Of a stretch of 64,000 nt of DNA, positions 18,439 through 26,735 are shown piece by piece (within the stretch, counting starts at the first letter, position 1; each line of letters opens with the position of its first letter). Under the pieces are notes generated by a model that was not told the origin of the DNA, did no database searches, and was given only the letters and a program-made list of their open reading frames with translations. Position numbers and translations under genes: made by a program. The stretch covers positions 2,356,001 to 2,420,000 of the forward strand of contig NZ_JAFBCJ010000001.1 in assembly GCF_016907675.1 (NCBI RefSeq). The letters are read 5' to 3'. Source of the DNA: Geodermatophilus bullaregiensis (GTDB taxonomy: Bacteria > Actinomycetota > Actinomycetes > Mycobacteriales > Geodermatophilaceae).

Positions 18439-19455
18439 TCAGGCGACGCGGACCGCGCCCCGGTAACCGGACTGGTCGACGCTGGTCACCGCGACCGGCT
18501 GGCCGAAGGTGCGGGCGTGGACCATCTTGCCGTCGCCGACGTAGATGCCGACGTGGCTGACCGGCGAGTAGAGGTAGACGATGTCGCCGGGCGCCAGGTC
18601 GGCGCGGGCCACCGGGGTCCCCAGCTGCGACTGGGCGCCGCTGGAGTGCGGCAGCGAGATGCCGGCCGCGGCGTAGGCGTACTGCGTCAGCCCCGAGCAG
18701 TCGAAGCCGTCCGGGCCGGAGGACCCCCACACGTACGGGTCGCCGAGCTGGGCGAGCGCGGTCTGCACGGCGACGGCGGCGGCCGGCCCGGGGGCGGCGG
18801 CCACGGCGGCGGCGGCCGACGGCGCGGTCAGCGTCGGCCCGGCGAGCGCGGTGGTGACCGCCGTCTGCTCGGCGGCCGACAGCCGCGCGAAGTCGGCCTC
18901 GTAGGCGTCGACCTGCTCCTGCACCTGCGCCTGCTGGTCGTGGAGGGCGGCCAGGGCCGCGGCGGCCTCGGCGCCGGCGGCGTCGGCGGACGCGCGGGCC
19001 TCCTCGGCCGCGGCCTGGGCGGCGGCGACCTCGGTGAGGACGCCCTCGGTGTGGTCGGCGATGAGGTCCAGGGTGGTCATCTGGTCGACCAGGTCGTCGG
19101 CGGACTCGCTGCCGAGGAAGGCGGCCACGCGCGACCGGGTGCCGCCGGTGTAGCCGCTCTGCGCGATGGCACGGATCCGCGGCTCGTACTGCGCCAGCGT
19201 CGACTCGGCCTCCTCGGCGGCCCGCTCGGCGTCGGCAGCGACCTGCTGCTGCGCCTGCACGGTGAGCTCGGCCTGGTGCACCTGCTCGTCGAGCGCGGTG
19301 AGCTGCCGGCCGGTCTCCTCGACGAGCTGCGCGGCCTCCTCGACGGTCGAGGGGGCGGCCGACGCGGTGGCGGGGGCGAGCACCAGGGCGAGCAGGGCGG
19401 TGGCGGCGACGACCGCACCCGACCAGCGGCGGCCCGTCGTCCGGTTGCGCTGCAC
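18439..19455 (-). CDS. Secreted NlpC/P60 (C40) peptidoglycan hydrolase with coiled-coil domain
   Basis: This 338-residue protein has a signal peptide (AVVAATALLALVLAPATASAAP), a long Ala/Glu/Gln-rich coiled coil at about residues 35-200, and a C-terminal NlpC/P60 domain. The catalytic cysteine is in FDCSGLTQYAY and the histidine in SHVGIYVGDG. It resembles the RipA/RipC type cell-wall endopeptidases that cut the peptide stem at division; the coiled coil may hold the enzyme inactive or bind FtsX. The GTG start at 19455 is the latest that keeps the whole signal peptide. Confidence 0.9.
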   Translation of the reverse strand: MQRNRTTGRRWSGAVVAATALLALVLAPATASAAPSTVEEAAQLVEETGRQLTALDEQVHQAELTVQAQQQVAADAERAAEEAESTLAQYEPRIRAIAQSGYTGGTRSRVAAFLGSESADDLVDQMTTLDLIADHTEGVLTEVAAAQAAAEEARASADAAGAEAAAALAALHDQQAQVQEQVDAYEADFARLSAAEQTAVTTALAGPTLTAPSAAAAVAAAPGPAAAVAVQTALAQLGDPYVWGSSGPDGFDCSGLTQYAYAAAGISLPHSSGAQSQLGTPVARADLAPGDIVYLYSPVSHVGIYVGDGKMVHARTFGQPVAVTSVDQSGYRGAVRVA

Positions 19456-19485
19456 GTTCCCCGTCCCCCCTGCCGCCGGTGGCGG

Positions 19486-19516
19486 CTCCCTGTCGGTCCG
19501 TACGGACGGTAGGGAG
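19486..19516. promoter_or_regulatory. 31-bp interrupted palindrome upstream of the NlpC/P60 gene
   Basis: A perfect 12-base palindrome GTCCGTACGGAC (19496-19507) is flanked symmetrically by CTCCCT and AGGGAG. It lies 31 bases upstream of the GTG start, at the place of a promoter or 5' leader. It could be an operator or an RNA hairpin. No regulator is known. Confidence 0.4.
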
Positions 19517-19623
19517 TGGGACAGCGCAGGGTGAGCGCGGCGCGCGGTCCCCGCACGTCGGCGGGGCACACCCGTCACACCCGCCCCGGGAGGCGTCAGC
19601 CGTCCCGCGACGGCCCGGTCCGG

Positions 19624-20097
19624 TCAGGAGTCGGTGCTCCGGCGGCGGTCGGGGGCGAGGGGCACCAACCGGTCGGCGACCGCGCCGGTGACGAACGAGT
19701 AGAGGGCCTTGCCGGCGACGTCGACGACCTGGTCGCGGCGCGACCACGTCCACGGCGGGTCGCCGACGCCGGTCGCGTTCTCCAGGGTCTGGTCGGTGGC
19801 CAGCCGGACCGAGGTGTGCCAGGCCGAGGCGCGCCAGCCGCGCAGCCCGCTGGCCGCCCAGACGCCCCGCAGGGCGCCGACGGTGGCGCCGGTGCCCCAG
19901 TGCATGAGGTGGTTGACCACCGGCGGGCGCGCCGACCCGGGCAGCCGCCGGCGGGTGGTGAGGGCGATGAGGGTGCGCCCCGGCACGTAGCTGTCCGGCC
20001 GCCCCGTCACCTGCTGCTCGGCCTTCTCGGCCAGGGTCATCGCCGCGGTGCCGGCCAGTCCGGCCAGGGCACCGCGCAGAGCCGCTCGTCCCAGCAT
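19624..20097 (-). CDS. Hypothetical protein with N-terminal hydrophobic segment
   Basis: This 157-residue protein starts with a glycine/alanine-rich hydrophobic helix (RGALAGLAGTAAMTLAEKAEQQ) followed by a VPGRTLIALTTRR segment and a second weakly hydrophobic GTGATVGALRGVWAA stretch. The pattern is that of small uncharacterised actinobacterial membrane-associated proteins. No catalytic motif can be seen. It is a single gene on the minus strand with no clear operon partner. Confidence 0.6.
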   Translation of the reverse strand: MLGRAALRGALAGLAGTAAMTLAEKAEQQVTGRPDSYVPGRTLIALTTRRRLPGSARPPVVNHLMHWGTGATVGALRGVWAASGLRGWRASAWHTSVRLATDQTLENATGVGDPPWTWSRRDQVVDVAGKALYSFVTGAVADRLVPLAPDRRRSTDS

Positions 20098-20184
20098 GCC
20101 TGGGCTCTACCCCGCCGTCCGCGCGCGAAAGGCGGGGACGGCGACCCCGTCCCGGCCCCGCGCGGGCGGGGAGGACGAGGTCTC

Positions 20185-20487
20185 TCAGCCGGCGAGGGGC
20201 TCCTCGGCGTCCAGGCCGGCCAGTCGCTGCAGGTCACGGAGGACACCGGAGAGCTCGTCGGCGGTCCACGGCTCGCAGCAGTCGCAGCCGTCCTCGCGGA
20301 AGCTGCGCAGACCCAGCGTGCCGCCGGCCTGGTCCTCGTCGATGGCGAGGTGCCCCGCGATCGGGTGGCGGTGGCAGGGGCAGGCGGGGGCACACATCCC
20401 GATGCCCCACCCCGAGACGACGACCGTGCTGCCGTCGTCCCAGATCCGGCCCACCTGGAAGACGGAGGGCTTCTGGCTGCGGGTCAT
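20185..20487 (-). CDS. Hypothetical cysteine-rich protein
   Basis: This 100-residue protein contains a CAPACPCHRHP cluster in the middle and CDCCEPW further on, giving six cysteines and two nearby histidines that could bind zinc or an iron-sulfur cluster. The N-terminus (FQVGRIWDDGSTVVVSGWGIG) looks like a beta-rich fold. The ATG follows GGGGAGCCGG. No family is recognised. It stands alone between two hypothetical genes. Confidence 0.6.
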   Translation of the reverse strand: MTRSQKPSVFQVGRIWDDGSTVVVSGWGIGMCAPACPCHRHPIAGHLAIDEDQAGGTLGLRSFREDGCDCCEPWTADELSGVLRDLQRLAGLDAEEPLAG

Positions 20488-20734
20488 GTCCGGCTCCCCT
20501 CGACACCCCCGTGTCCTGGGGGCCTGCTGCGGTTGCCGGTGAAGGTAAGCGGGGAACCGTGTTTGAGGACGGCAGCCGTGCGGTATGACCAGCTGTTCTC
20601 GGATCTGCCGTCACTCTGGTCACAGAGAGCAGACGACGCACCACTTCCTGTTGATGGACCGTGACGCGACCCGCCCTGGCGGGCCCGGAGTTGCCCTAGG
20701 GTCCAGCCGCGGAGCACGGCTGACGGGGGCTGAC

Positions 20735-21460
20735 ATGGCGGGACGGACGGGTGCGGCGCGTGCCGCGGGAGCGACGACCGTGGTGGCCACGCTGCTGGCA
20801 CTGGCGGGGTGCGGGGGCGGCTCCTTCACCTCATCGGCCTCGCCCGCGCCCAGCACCTCCTCGGCCTCGCCGTCCTCCGACGAAGCATCACCGACGACGT
20901 CCTCCAGCTCGACGACGTCCTCCGGCTCGGCGACGTCCTCCGGCTCGGCGACGTCCTCCAGCTCGACGACGACCGCGACCGCCACCGACCCCAGCGCGCC
21001 GAGCACCTCGAGCGGGCCGCTGGACACCGGGGACGCGGGCCGCAAGCTCACCCTCAGCGACTTCTTCAACCCGTCGCCGAACTGGGAAGAGCAGCGCTAC
21101 GACATCGCCGGGCAGCAGGACGTGCAGGGCATCGCCTCGGACGTGTCGGCGGGGTGCAGCCAGTACGACGACCCCGCCTCCAACGAGCTGGAGCTGCGCC
21201 TGGGCAACAACTTCGACACCCTCGAGTTCTCCGTGGCGCAGGCCGACGACTCCGCCGACTCCGACCAGGACCTCAGCGTGCAGGTCCTGGCGAACAACGA
21301 ACAGGTCGAGATCCGCAGCGTCCCCTTCAACCAGCTGCAGACGTTCAGCATCACGGTCGCAGGCGTCAACGCGCTCAAGATCCATCTGGTGCTGGACGAC
21401 CGCAACCCCGAGTGCGGGGGCACGGTCACCGCCGTCGTCACCGACGCGCAGGTCCGCTGA
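20735..21460 (+). CDS. Lipoprotein with Ser/Thr-rich linker and NPCBM-like C-terminal domain
   Basis: This 241-residue protein has a lipoprotein signal with the lipobox LALAGC, then about 75 residues of Ser/Thr/Ala/Pro linker, then a domain of about 140 residues. That domain (LTLSDFFNPSPNWEEQRYDIAGQQ, ELRLGNNFDTLEFSVAQADDS, FSITVAGVNALKIHLVLDD) resembles the NPCBM carbohydrate-binding fold. It is probably an outer-leaflet anchored protein that binds a wall or surface glycan. It converges with a Ser/Thr kinase gene 38 bases away. The linker is encoded by 18-bp tandem repeats. Confidence 0.7.
   Translation: MAGRTGAARAAGATTVVATLLALAGCGGGSFTSSASPAPSTSSASPSSDEASPTTSSSSTTSSGSATSSGSATSSSSTTTATATDPSAPSTSSGPLDTGDAGRKLTLSDFFNPSPNWEEQRYDIAGQQDVQGIASDVSAGCSQYDDPASNELELRLGNNFDTLEFSVAQADDSADSDQDLSVQVLANNEQVEIRSVPFNQLQTFSITVAGVNALKIHLVLDDRNPECGGTVTAVVTDAQVR
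20893..20964 (+). repeat. Four 18-bp tandem repeats inside the lipoprotein linker
   Basis: Units at 20893, 20911, 20929 and 20947 have the consensus GRCGACGTCCTCCRGCTC and encode repeats of six Ser/Thr/Gly-type residues. They vary at two positions only, so linker length could change by slippage or recombination. Confidence 0.85.
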
Positions 21461-21498
21461 GACCCACGGCCGTCAGGCGGGACGCGACACGCCCTGCG

Positions 21499-23244
21499 TC
21501 AGTCGGCCTCCACCGGGAGAGCAGTGGAACCGAGCCGTCGCAGCGAGGCGGTCAGCACGTTGTCCCCGCGGACCTCGACGACACAGCGGGTGGCGTCCTC
21601 CGGGAGCCGTAGCTGCGTGGCGAACTGGTCGAACGGCCGGTCCAGGTAGGCGCTCGCCCTCGCCCGGCAGTCGAGGGTCTCCCCGGCCGCACCCTCGGCG
21701 ACCACCTCCTGCTCGTGCGGCTCGGCGCAGGAGACCTCACGACCCACCTGGTCGTAGCACAGCCGCCACACGTCGCCCGCCCGGTCGAGCAGCGCGTCCT
21801 GCGCCGAGCCGGCGGGCGACCCGGCTGGAACGCCCACGACGCACACCGGGGTGTCACCGACGACCCGGGCTCCGAGGTCGACCTCGCGGAGCACGTCCTG
21901 CCCCGGGACCCCACCGAGGTAGGCCAGCAGAGCAGCCTCGTCGCAGTCCCCGCCCGTGGCGACGACCTCCGCCGCATGGGCGACGGCGCAGGACGTCACC
22001 GCTCCCCCGTCGTCCAGGCACGCCCCGACCGCCGGCGCCGTGCCCGAGGTCGGACCGCCGGAGCCCGAGGTCGGACCGCCGGAGGTCGGAGCGGAGTCCT
22101 CCACGGAGGTGCTGGTGCCGGTCGTCGACGGCTGGGCAGCCGGGGGGTCGTCCCGGGGAGGGGTGTCCCGGACGGTCAGCACGGCGACCAGCACCCCCAC
22201 GACCACCACCGTCACGGCCGCCACGAGGGCGGCCGCACGCCGCCGGGACCGGCGCCCTGGCCGACTGCCGGTGGGCGTGGCCGGGTCCCGGGTCGGTACC
22301 TCCCGGGAGCGGGGCGGGCCCGTCCCGTCGGGGAGGGGCGGTCCGGCGACCGCGCCAGGCGGCGGAGGCGCCGGCGGTGTGCCGATGGTCGTCTCGGGGG
22401 CGCGCGGCTGCGGGGAGACGGCGGCACGAGCGGCAGCAGCCAACTCACCGCACGTGGGGAAGCGGTCGGCCGGGTCCTTGGCCATGGCGCGCGCGCAGAC
22501 CTCGGCCAGGGCCTCCGGCAGATCGGGACGAACGGCGCGCAGGTCGGGCACGGGCCCGAGGGCGACGGCGTACAGGATGGCGTTCGGCTCTTCGGCCTGG
22601 ATCGCCCGCCTCCCGCTCAGGAGCTCGAAGAGGACCGTCCCGAGCGAGTAGACGTCCGACCTCCGGTCGAGGGGACGTCCCTCGACCTGCTCCGGTGAGC
22701 CATAGGGCAGCGTGGCGACGGGCTGCCCCGTGCGCGTGAGCGTCGCAGGGCCGGCGAGGTCCTTGGCGATCCCGAAGTCGGCCAGCACCGCCCGGTCCCG
22801 GCCGGCCTCACGCTGCAGGAGGATGTTGGCCGGCTTGACGTCCCGGTGGACCAGGCCGTTCTCGTGCGCGTGGTCCAGTGCCGCCGCCACGGCCTCCACG
22901 ACGGCGACCGCCTCGTCGGGCGGCAGGGCGCCCCGCTCGCTCAGGACCGTCTCCAGATCGGGTCCCGGGACGTAGCGCATGGTCATCCAGAGGAGTCCGT
23001 CGGCTTCCCCGCGGTCCTCGACGCCGGCGATCCCGGGGTGGTGGAGGCGGCTGAGCAGGTCCGCCTCCCGCGCGAAGCGAGCGCGGATCTCGGCGCTGTG
23101 CGCGACCGCGGGGGTGAGCACCTTGAGGGCGACGTCCTTGGGCAGGCTCCGGTGGCGGGCCAGGTAGACCGAGCCCGTGGCGCCGGAGCCGAGCCTCCGC
23201 CGGACCACGTAGCCCCCGACGTCCGCACCGACCGGTAGCTCCAC
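21499..23244 (-). CDS. Transmembrane Ser/Thr protein kinase with extracytoplasmic domain
   Basis: This 581-residue kinase has a complete Hanks-type catalytic domain in residues 1-270: glycine loop RLGSGATGSVY, VALKVL lysine, HRDVKPANILL catalytic loop, DFG in LADFGIA, and YGSPEQ. A Pro-rich juxtamembrane stretch leads to one membrane helix (AAALVAAVTVVVVGVLVAVLTV) and an extracytoplasmic region of about 200 residues with repeated Cys (ACLDDGGAVTSC, CAEPHEQEV), resembling septum-formation-type domains rather than PASTA repeats. It probably senses an envelope signal. The start is GTG. The converging lipoprotein gene is the nearest neighbour. Confidence 0.9.
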   Translation of the reverse strand: MELPVGADVGGYVVRRRLGSGATGSVYLARHRSLPKDVALKVLTPAVAHSAEIRARFAREADLLSRLHHPGIAGVEDRGEADGLLWMTMRYVPGPDLETVLSERGALPPDEAVAVVEAVAAALDHAHENGLVHRDVKPANILLQREAGRDRAVLADFGIAKDLAGPATLTRTGQPVATLPYGSPEQVEGRPLDRRSDVYSLGTVLFELLSGRRAIQAEEPNAILYAVALGPVPDLRAVRPDLPEALAEVCARAMAKDPADRFPTCGELAAAARAAVSPQPRAPETTIGTPPAPPPPGAVAGPPLPDGTGPPRSREVPTRDPATPTGSRPGRRSRRRAAALVAAVTVVVVGVLVAVLTVRDTPPRDDPPAAQPSTTGTSTSVEDSAPTSGGPTSGSGGPTSGTAPAVGACLDDGGAVTSCAVAHAAEVVATGGDCDEAALLAYLGGVPGQDVLREVDLGARVVGDTPVCVVGVPAGSPAGSAQDALLDRAGDVWRLCYDQVGREVSCAEPHEQEVVAEGAAGETLDCRARASAYLDRPFDQFATQLRLPEDATRCVVEVRGDNVLTASLRRLGSTALPVEAD

Positions 23245-23344
23245 CGCACCCCCGTTGCTCCCCCGGCGGCCGCGACCGCCGGAGGCAGGCTAGAGCAGCC
23301 CGGCCGGCGACAGGACGATCCGCGTGTCCTCGGCCAGGCGCGGC

Positions 23345-24043
23345 TCAGACGTCGGTCACGCGCAGCCCGGCGTGCGCCTTGTACCGGCGGTTGACGCTGA
23401 TCAGGTTGGCGGTCAGCGCCTCCACCTGGTGGGCGTTGCGCAGCCGCCCGGCGTAGACCCCGCGCATGCCCGGCACCAGGCCGGCCAGGGCCTGCACCAG
23501 GTCGGTGGCCTCACGGTCCTCGCCGAGGACCAGGACGTCGGTGTCCACCGTCGTCACCTCGGGGTCCTCGAGCAGGACGGCGCTGACGTGGTGGAACGCG
23601 GCCACGACCCGGCTGTCGGGCAGCAGCGCCGCGGCCTGCTCGGCGGCCGAGCCCTCCGGGACGGCGAGGGCGAAGGCGCCCCGCTTGTCGAAGCCCAGCG
23701 GGTTGACGCAGTCGACGACGACGCGGCCGGCGAGGTCCTCGCGCAGGCCGGCGAGCAGGTCGGCGTGGCCGTCCCAGGGCACCGCGACGACGACGACGTC
23801 CCCGGCGCGGGCGGCGCCGCGGTTGTCCGCCCCGGTGACGTCCCCGCCGGTGGCCGCGGCCAGGTCGGACGCGGTCGCCTGCGCGCGCTCCGCGTCGCGG
23901 CTGCCGAGGACGACGCGCACGCCGGCCGCGGCGAACCGCCGCGCCAGCCCGCGCCCCTGCGGCCCGGTGCCGCCGAGCACCGCCACGGTGAGCCCCTCGG
24001 GCACGGTCGGCTGCGGAGCGGTCGTCGGCTGGGCGTCGGTCAC
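23345..24043 (-). CDS. npdG: NADPH-dependent F420 reductase (Fno/NpdG)
   Basis: This 232-residue enzyme transfers hydride between NADP and coenzyme F420. The N-terminal dinucleotide-binding motif is VAVLGGTGPQGRGLARRFAAAG, followed by VVLGSRDAERA, which fits NADP preference. VVVAVPWDGHADLL and the C-terminal RNAHQVEALTANLISVNRRYKAHAG segment are typical of the family. GTG at 24043 gives the usual length. The next gene upstream encodes an F420-dependent LLM oxidoreductase 60 bases away in the same direction, so the pair would reduce F420 and then use it. Confidence 0.88.
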   Translation of the reverse strand: MTDAQPTTAPQPTVPEGLTVAVLGGTGPQGRGLARRFAAAGVRVVLGSRDAERAQATASDLAAATGGDVTGADNRGAARAGDVVVVAVPWDGHADLLAGLREDLAGRVVVDCVNPLGFDKRGAFALAVPEGSAAEQAAALLPDSRVVAAFHHVSAVLLEDPEVTTVDTDVLVLGEDREATDLVQALAGLVPGMRGVYAGRLRNAHQVEALTANLISVNRRYKAHAGLRVTDV

Positions 24044-24103
24044 GGCTGGTCTCCATCCCGGCGCTCCCCGGCGGAGCACCCGGGACCGCACGCTAGCCCG
24101 CCG

Positions 24104-25150
24104 TCAGAGGTCGCCGACGAGCTCCCGGAGCTGCTCGACCGTCCGGAGCCGGTCGCGACGCTCCGGCTGGACCAGGGAGGTGACCAGCGTGGTGACGCCG
24201 GCGTCGCGGAAGGCGGCCAGCCGCTCGGCCACCCAGCCGCGGGGGCCGACGAGCGAGGTGGCCGCGACCATCTCGGCCGGGACCGCCGCGGCGGCCTCCT
24301 CCTTGCGTCCGGACAGGTAGAGGTCCTGGACGGTGGCCGCGGCCTCGGCGTGGCCGTAGCGGACGGTCAGCTCGTTGTAGAAGTTCTTGCCGCGGGCGCC
24401 CATGCCCCCGATGTAGAGCGCGAGGTCCGCGCGCGAGCGCTCACGCAGGTCCTCCAGGCCCTCCCCGATCGCGCACGGGACGCCGACCCGGACGTCGAGC
24501 GGCCCGAGCGCCGGGTCCCGCCTGGCCCGGCCCGCCTGGAGGGAGGCCCCCCAGGTGTCGGCCGCTCGCTCGGGGACGAAGAAGATCGGCTCCCAGCCCT
24601 CGGCGATCTCGGCGGTCATCTCGACGTTCTTCGGGCCGATGGAGGCCAGCGTGATCGGGATCCGCTCGCGGACCGGCGTGTTGATCAGCTTGAGCGGCTT
24701 GCCCAGGCCGGTGCCCTGGTCGGCCGGGAGCGGGATCGGGTAGTGCCGGCCCTCGTACACGACGCGCTCCCGGCGCCAGACCATCCGGCAGATCTCGACG
24801 ATCTCGCGCAGCCGGGCCAGCGGTGCGTCGTAGCGGACGCCGTGGAAGCCCTCGACCACCTGCGGGCCGCTGGCGCCGAGGCCGAGGGTGAAGCGGCCGT
24901 CGGAGACGAGGTCGAGGCCGGCCGCCGTCATCGCGGTCAGGGTGGGGGTCCGGGTGAACGCCTGCAGGATCCCGCTGGTCAGTTCCATCCGCTCGGTGAC
25001 CGCGGCCAGGTAACCGAGCTGGCTGACCGCGTCGAAGCTGTAGGCCTCGGCGATCGAGACCAGGTCCAGGCCGGCCTGCTCCAGGTCGCCGATCTCCCGG
25101 GCGGCCTCGCGGAAGCCCCCGCTGTACCGCACGCGCATGCCGATGCGCAT
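24104..25150 (-). CDS. F420-dependent LLM-class oxidoreductase
   Basis: This 348-residue protein is a luciferase-like monooxygenase-fold enzyme. It has the TIM-barrel pattern AREIGDLEQAGLDLVSIAEAYSFDAVSQLGYLAAVTERMELTSGI, GRFTLGLGASGPQVVEGFHG, and ITLASIGPKNVEMTAEIAEGWEP. The set resembles F420-dependent dehydrogenases and reductases (mer/adf group) rather than FMN monooxygenases. It lies upstream of npdG in one operon. The substrate is unknown. The ATG start follows a weak GGGACGG ribosome binding site. Confidence 0.85.
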   Translation of the reverse strand: MRIGMRVRYSGGFREAAREIGDLEQAGLDLVSIAEAYSFDAVSQLGYLAAVTERMELTSGILQAFTRTPTLTAMTAAGLDLVSDGRFTLGLGASGPQVVEGFHGVRYDAPLARLREIVEICRMVWRRERVVYEGRHYPIPLPADQGTGLGKPLKLINTPVRERIPITLASIGPKNVEMTAEIAEGWEPIFFVPERAADTWGASLQAGRARRDPALGPLDVRVGVPCAIGEGLEDLRERSRADLALYIGGMGARGKNFYNELTVRYGHAEAAATVQDLYLSGRKEEAAAAVPAEMVAATSLVGPRGWVAERLAAFRDAGVTTLVTSLVQPERRDRLRTVEQLRELVGDL

Positions 25151-25363
25151 CGCCGGCCGTCCCCTCTGCGTCGTCGCGGTGGGTCTGGCGGTGAGGTCGT
25201 CCGGTCGCGCGCCGGCCGCCCGGCACGACGGGGCCCTGACACCGACGTCGACCCGGGGCAGTCAAGCCACGCGGGCGACCCGCTGTCAACGCCCGCGCGG
25301 CGCGTCGCCGACCGGCGCCGGCCGCCCGAGGAGCACCGGGCGACGCCCGTGACCAGGGGGACT

Positions 25364-25392
25364 TTGACGTCGGGTGTCGGCGCTGCCATGGT
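25364..25392 (+). promoter_or_regulatory. Candidate promoter of the acyl-CoA dehydrogenase-kinase operon
   Basis: TTGACG (25364-25369), a 17-base spacer and CATGGT (25387-25392) lie 35 bases before the ATG of the dehydrogenase. The -35 is strong for a group I sigma factor; the -10 is weak. The rest of the 277-base divergent region holds several GTCAA motifs but nothing clearer. Confidence 0.4.
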
Positions 25393-25427
25393 CGGGGGAC
25401 CGGCACCGCCGCCGGACAGGAGGCCAC

Positions 25428-26735
25428 ATGACCACGCCCGGTCAGCCCCCCGCGTCACCCGCGCCGCGCGGCGAGGTCGCCGGCTCGGCACTGCCTCCCG
25501 GGCTGACCGCCCTGCTCGCCGAGCTCGACGCGTTCGTGGCCGTGGAGATCGACCCGCTGGAGCAGCAGGACGACAACGTCCGGTTCTTCGACCACCGCCG
25601 CGAGTTCGCCCGCACCGACGTCGAGGCCGGCGGGGTGCCCCGCGCGGAGTGGGAGGAGCTGCTGGCCGAGGTGCGCCGGCGCGCCGACGCCGCCGGCTGG
25701 CTGCGCCACGGCCTCCCGGCCGAGCTCGGCGGGCGCGACGGCAGCAACGTGGACATGGCCGTGATCCGCGAGCACCTGGCGCACCGCGGGCTGGGTCTGC
25801 ACAACGACCTGCAGAACGAGCACAGCGTCGTCGGCAACCTGGTGGTGCCGCACCTGCTCCACCTGTTCGGCACCGCGGAGCAGCGCGAGGAGTTCGTCGA
25901 GGCGCTGATCACCGGCGAGCGACGGATGTCCTTCGCGCTCACCGAGCCCGACCACGGCAGCGACGCCACCTGGATGGACACCCGCGCGGAGCGGGACGGC
26001 GGCGACTGGGTCCTCACCGGCCGCAAGCGCTGGATCACCGGCGTCCACACCGGGACCCACCTGCTGGTCTTCGCCCGCACGTCGGGCCGAACGGGGGAGG
26101 CGCGCGGGATCAGCGCCCTGCTCGTGCCCGCCGACGCGCCGGGCCTGTCGGTGCCCCAGTTCTGGTGGACGCTCAACATGCCCACCGACCACGGCGAGGT
26201 CGTGCTCGACGGCGTCCGGGTGCCCGGTTCGGCGGTGCTCGGCGCCGAGGGCGAGGGGCTGGCGGTCGCGCAGACCTTCGTGCACGAGAACCGCATCCGC
26301 CAGGCGGCCTCCGGCGTCGGGGCCGCGCAGTTCTGCATCGACCGCTCGGTGGAGCACGCCCGGCAACGCCGCACGTTCGGCAGGCCGCTGGCCGAGCGGC
26401 AGGCGATCCAGTGGCCGCTGGTCGAGCTGCACACCGAGGCGGAGCTGGTGCGCACGCTCATCCGCGCCACCGCCGCCGACCTCGACGAGCTGACCGCCCG
26501 CGGCGAGCCGGCGGTGACCATCGGCCACCGGGTGTCGATGTGCAACTACCGGGGCAACCGGCTGGTCTGCGACGCCGCCGACCGCGCGATGCAGGTGCAC
26601 GGCGGCATGGGCTACTCCCGGCACCTGCCCTTCGAGCACATCTACCGGCACCACCGCCGCTACCGGATCACCGAGGGCAGCGAGGAGATCCAGATGCGGC
26701 GGGTGGCCGGGCAGCTGTTCGGCTTCCTGCGGTGA
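25428..26735 (+). CDS. Acyl-CoA dehydrogenase (ACAD10/11 dehydrogenase-like)
   Basis: This 435-residue flavoprotein has the standard acyl-CoA dehydrogenase layout: helical N-terminus, SFALTEPDHGSDATWMDT substrate/FAD region, GRKRWITGVHTGTHLLVFARTSG, then the C-terminal helical domain with QAASGVGAAQFCIDRSVEHARQRRTFGRPLAERQAIQW and a closing QVHGGMGYSRHLPFEHIYRHHRRYRITEGSEEIQ. The ATG follows AGGAGG. The next gene, overlapping by GTGA, encodes an aminoglycoside phosphotransferase-like kinase. Together they resemble the split form of ACAD10/11, which handles 4-hydroxyacyl-CoAs through a phosphorylated intermediate. Confidence 0.9.
   Translation: MTTPGQPPASPAPRGEVAGSALPPGLTALLAELDAFVAVEIDPLEQQDDNVRFFDHRREFARTDVEAGGVPRAEWEELLAEVRRRADAAGWLRHGLPAELGGRDGSNVDMAVIREHLAHRGLGLHNDLQNEHSVVGNLVVPHLLHLFGTAEQREEFVEALITGERRMSFALTEPDHGSDATWMDTRAERDGGDWVLTGRKRWITGVHTGTHLLVFARTSGRTGEARGISALLVPADAPGLSVPQFWWTLNMPTDHGEVVLDGVRVPGSAVLGAEGEGLAVAQTFVHENRIRQAASGVGAAQFCIDRSVEHARQRRTFGRPLAERQAIQWPLVELHTEAELVRTLIRATAADLDELTARGEPAVTIGHRVSMCNYRGNRLVCDAADRAMQVHGGMGYSRHLPFEHIYRHHRRYRITEGSEEIQMRRVAGQLFGFLR

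Noticed and set aside
19456-19623. c-di-AMP riboswitch before the NlpC/P60 gene, as known for some wall hydrolases
   Set aside because: The characteristic ydaO-type conserved segments are not seen; only a short palindrome is present.
20893-20964. Regular short repeats that could suggest a CRISPR array
   Set aside because: Unit is 18 bases, in tandem without spacers, and lies in frame within the linker of a lipoprotein.
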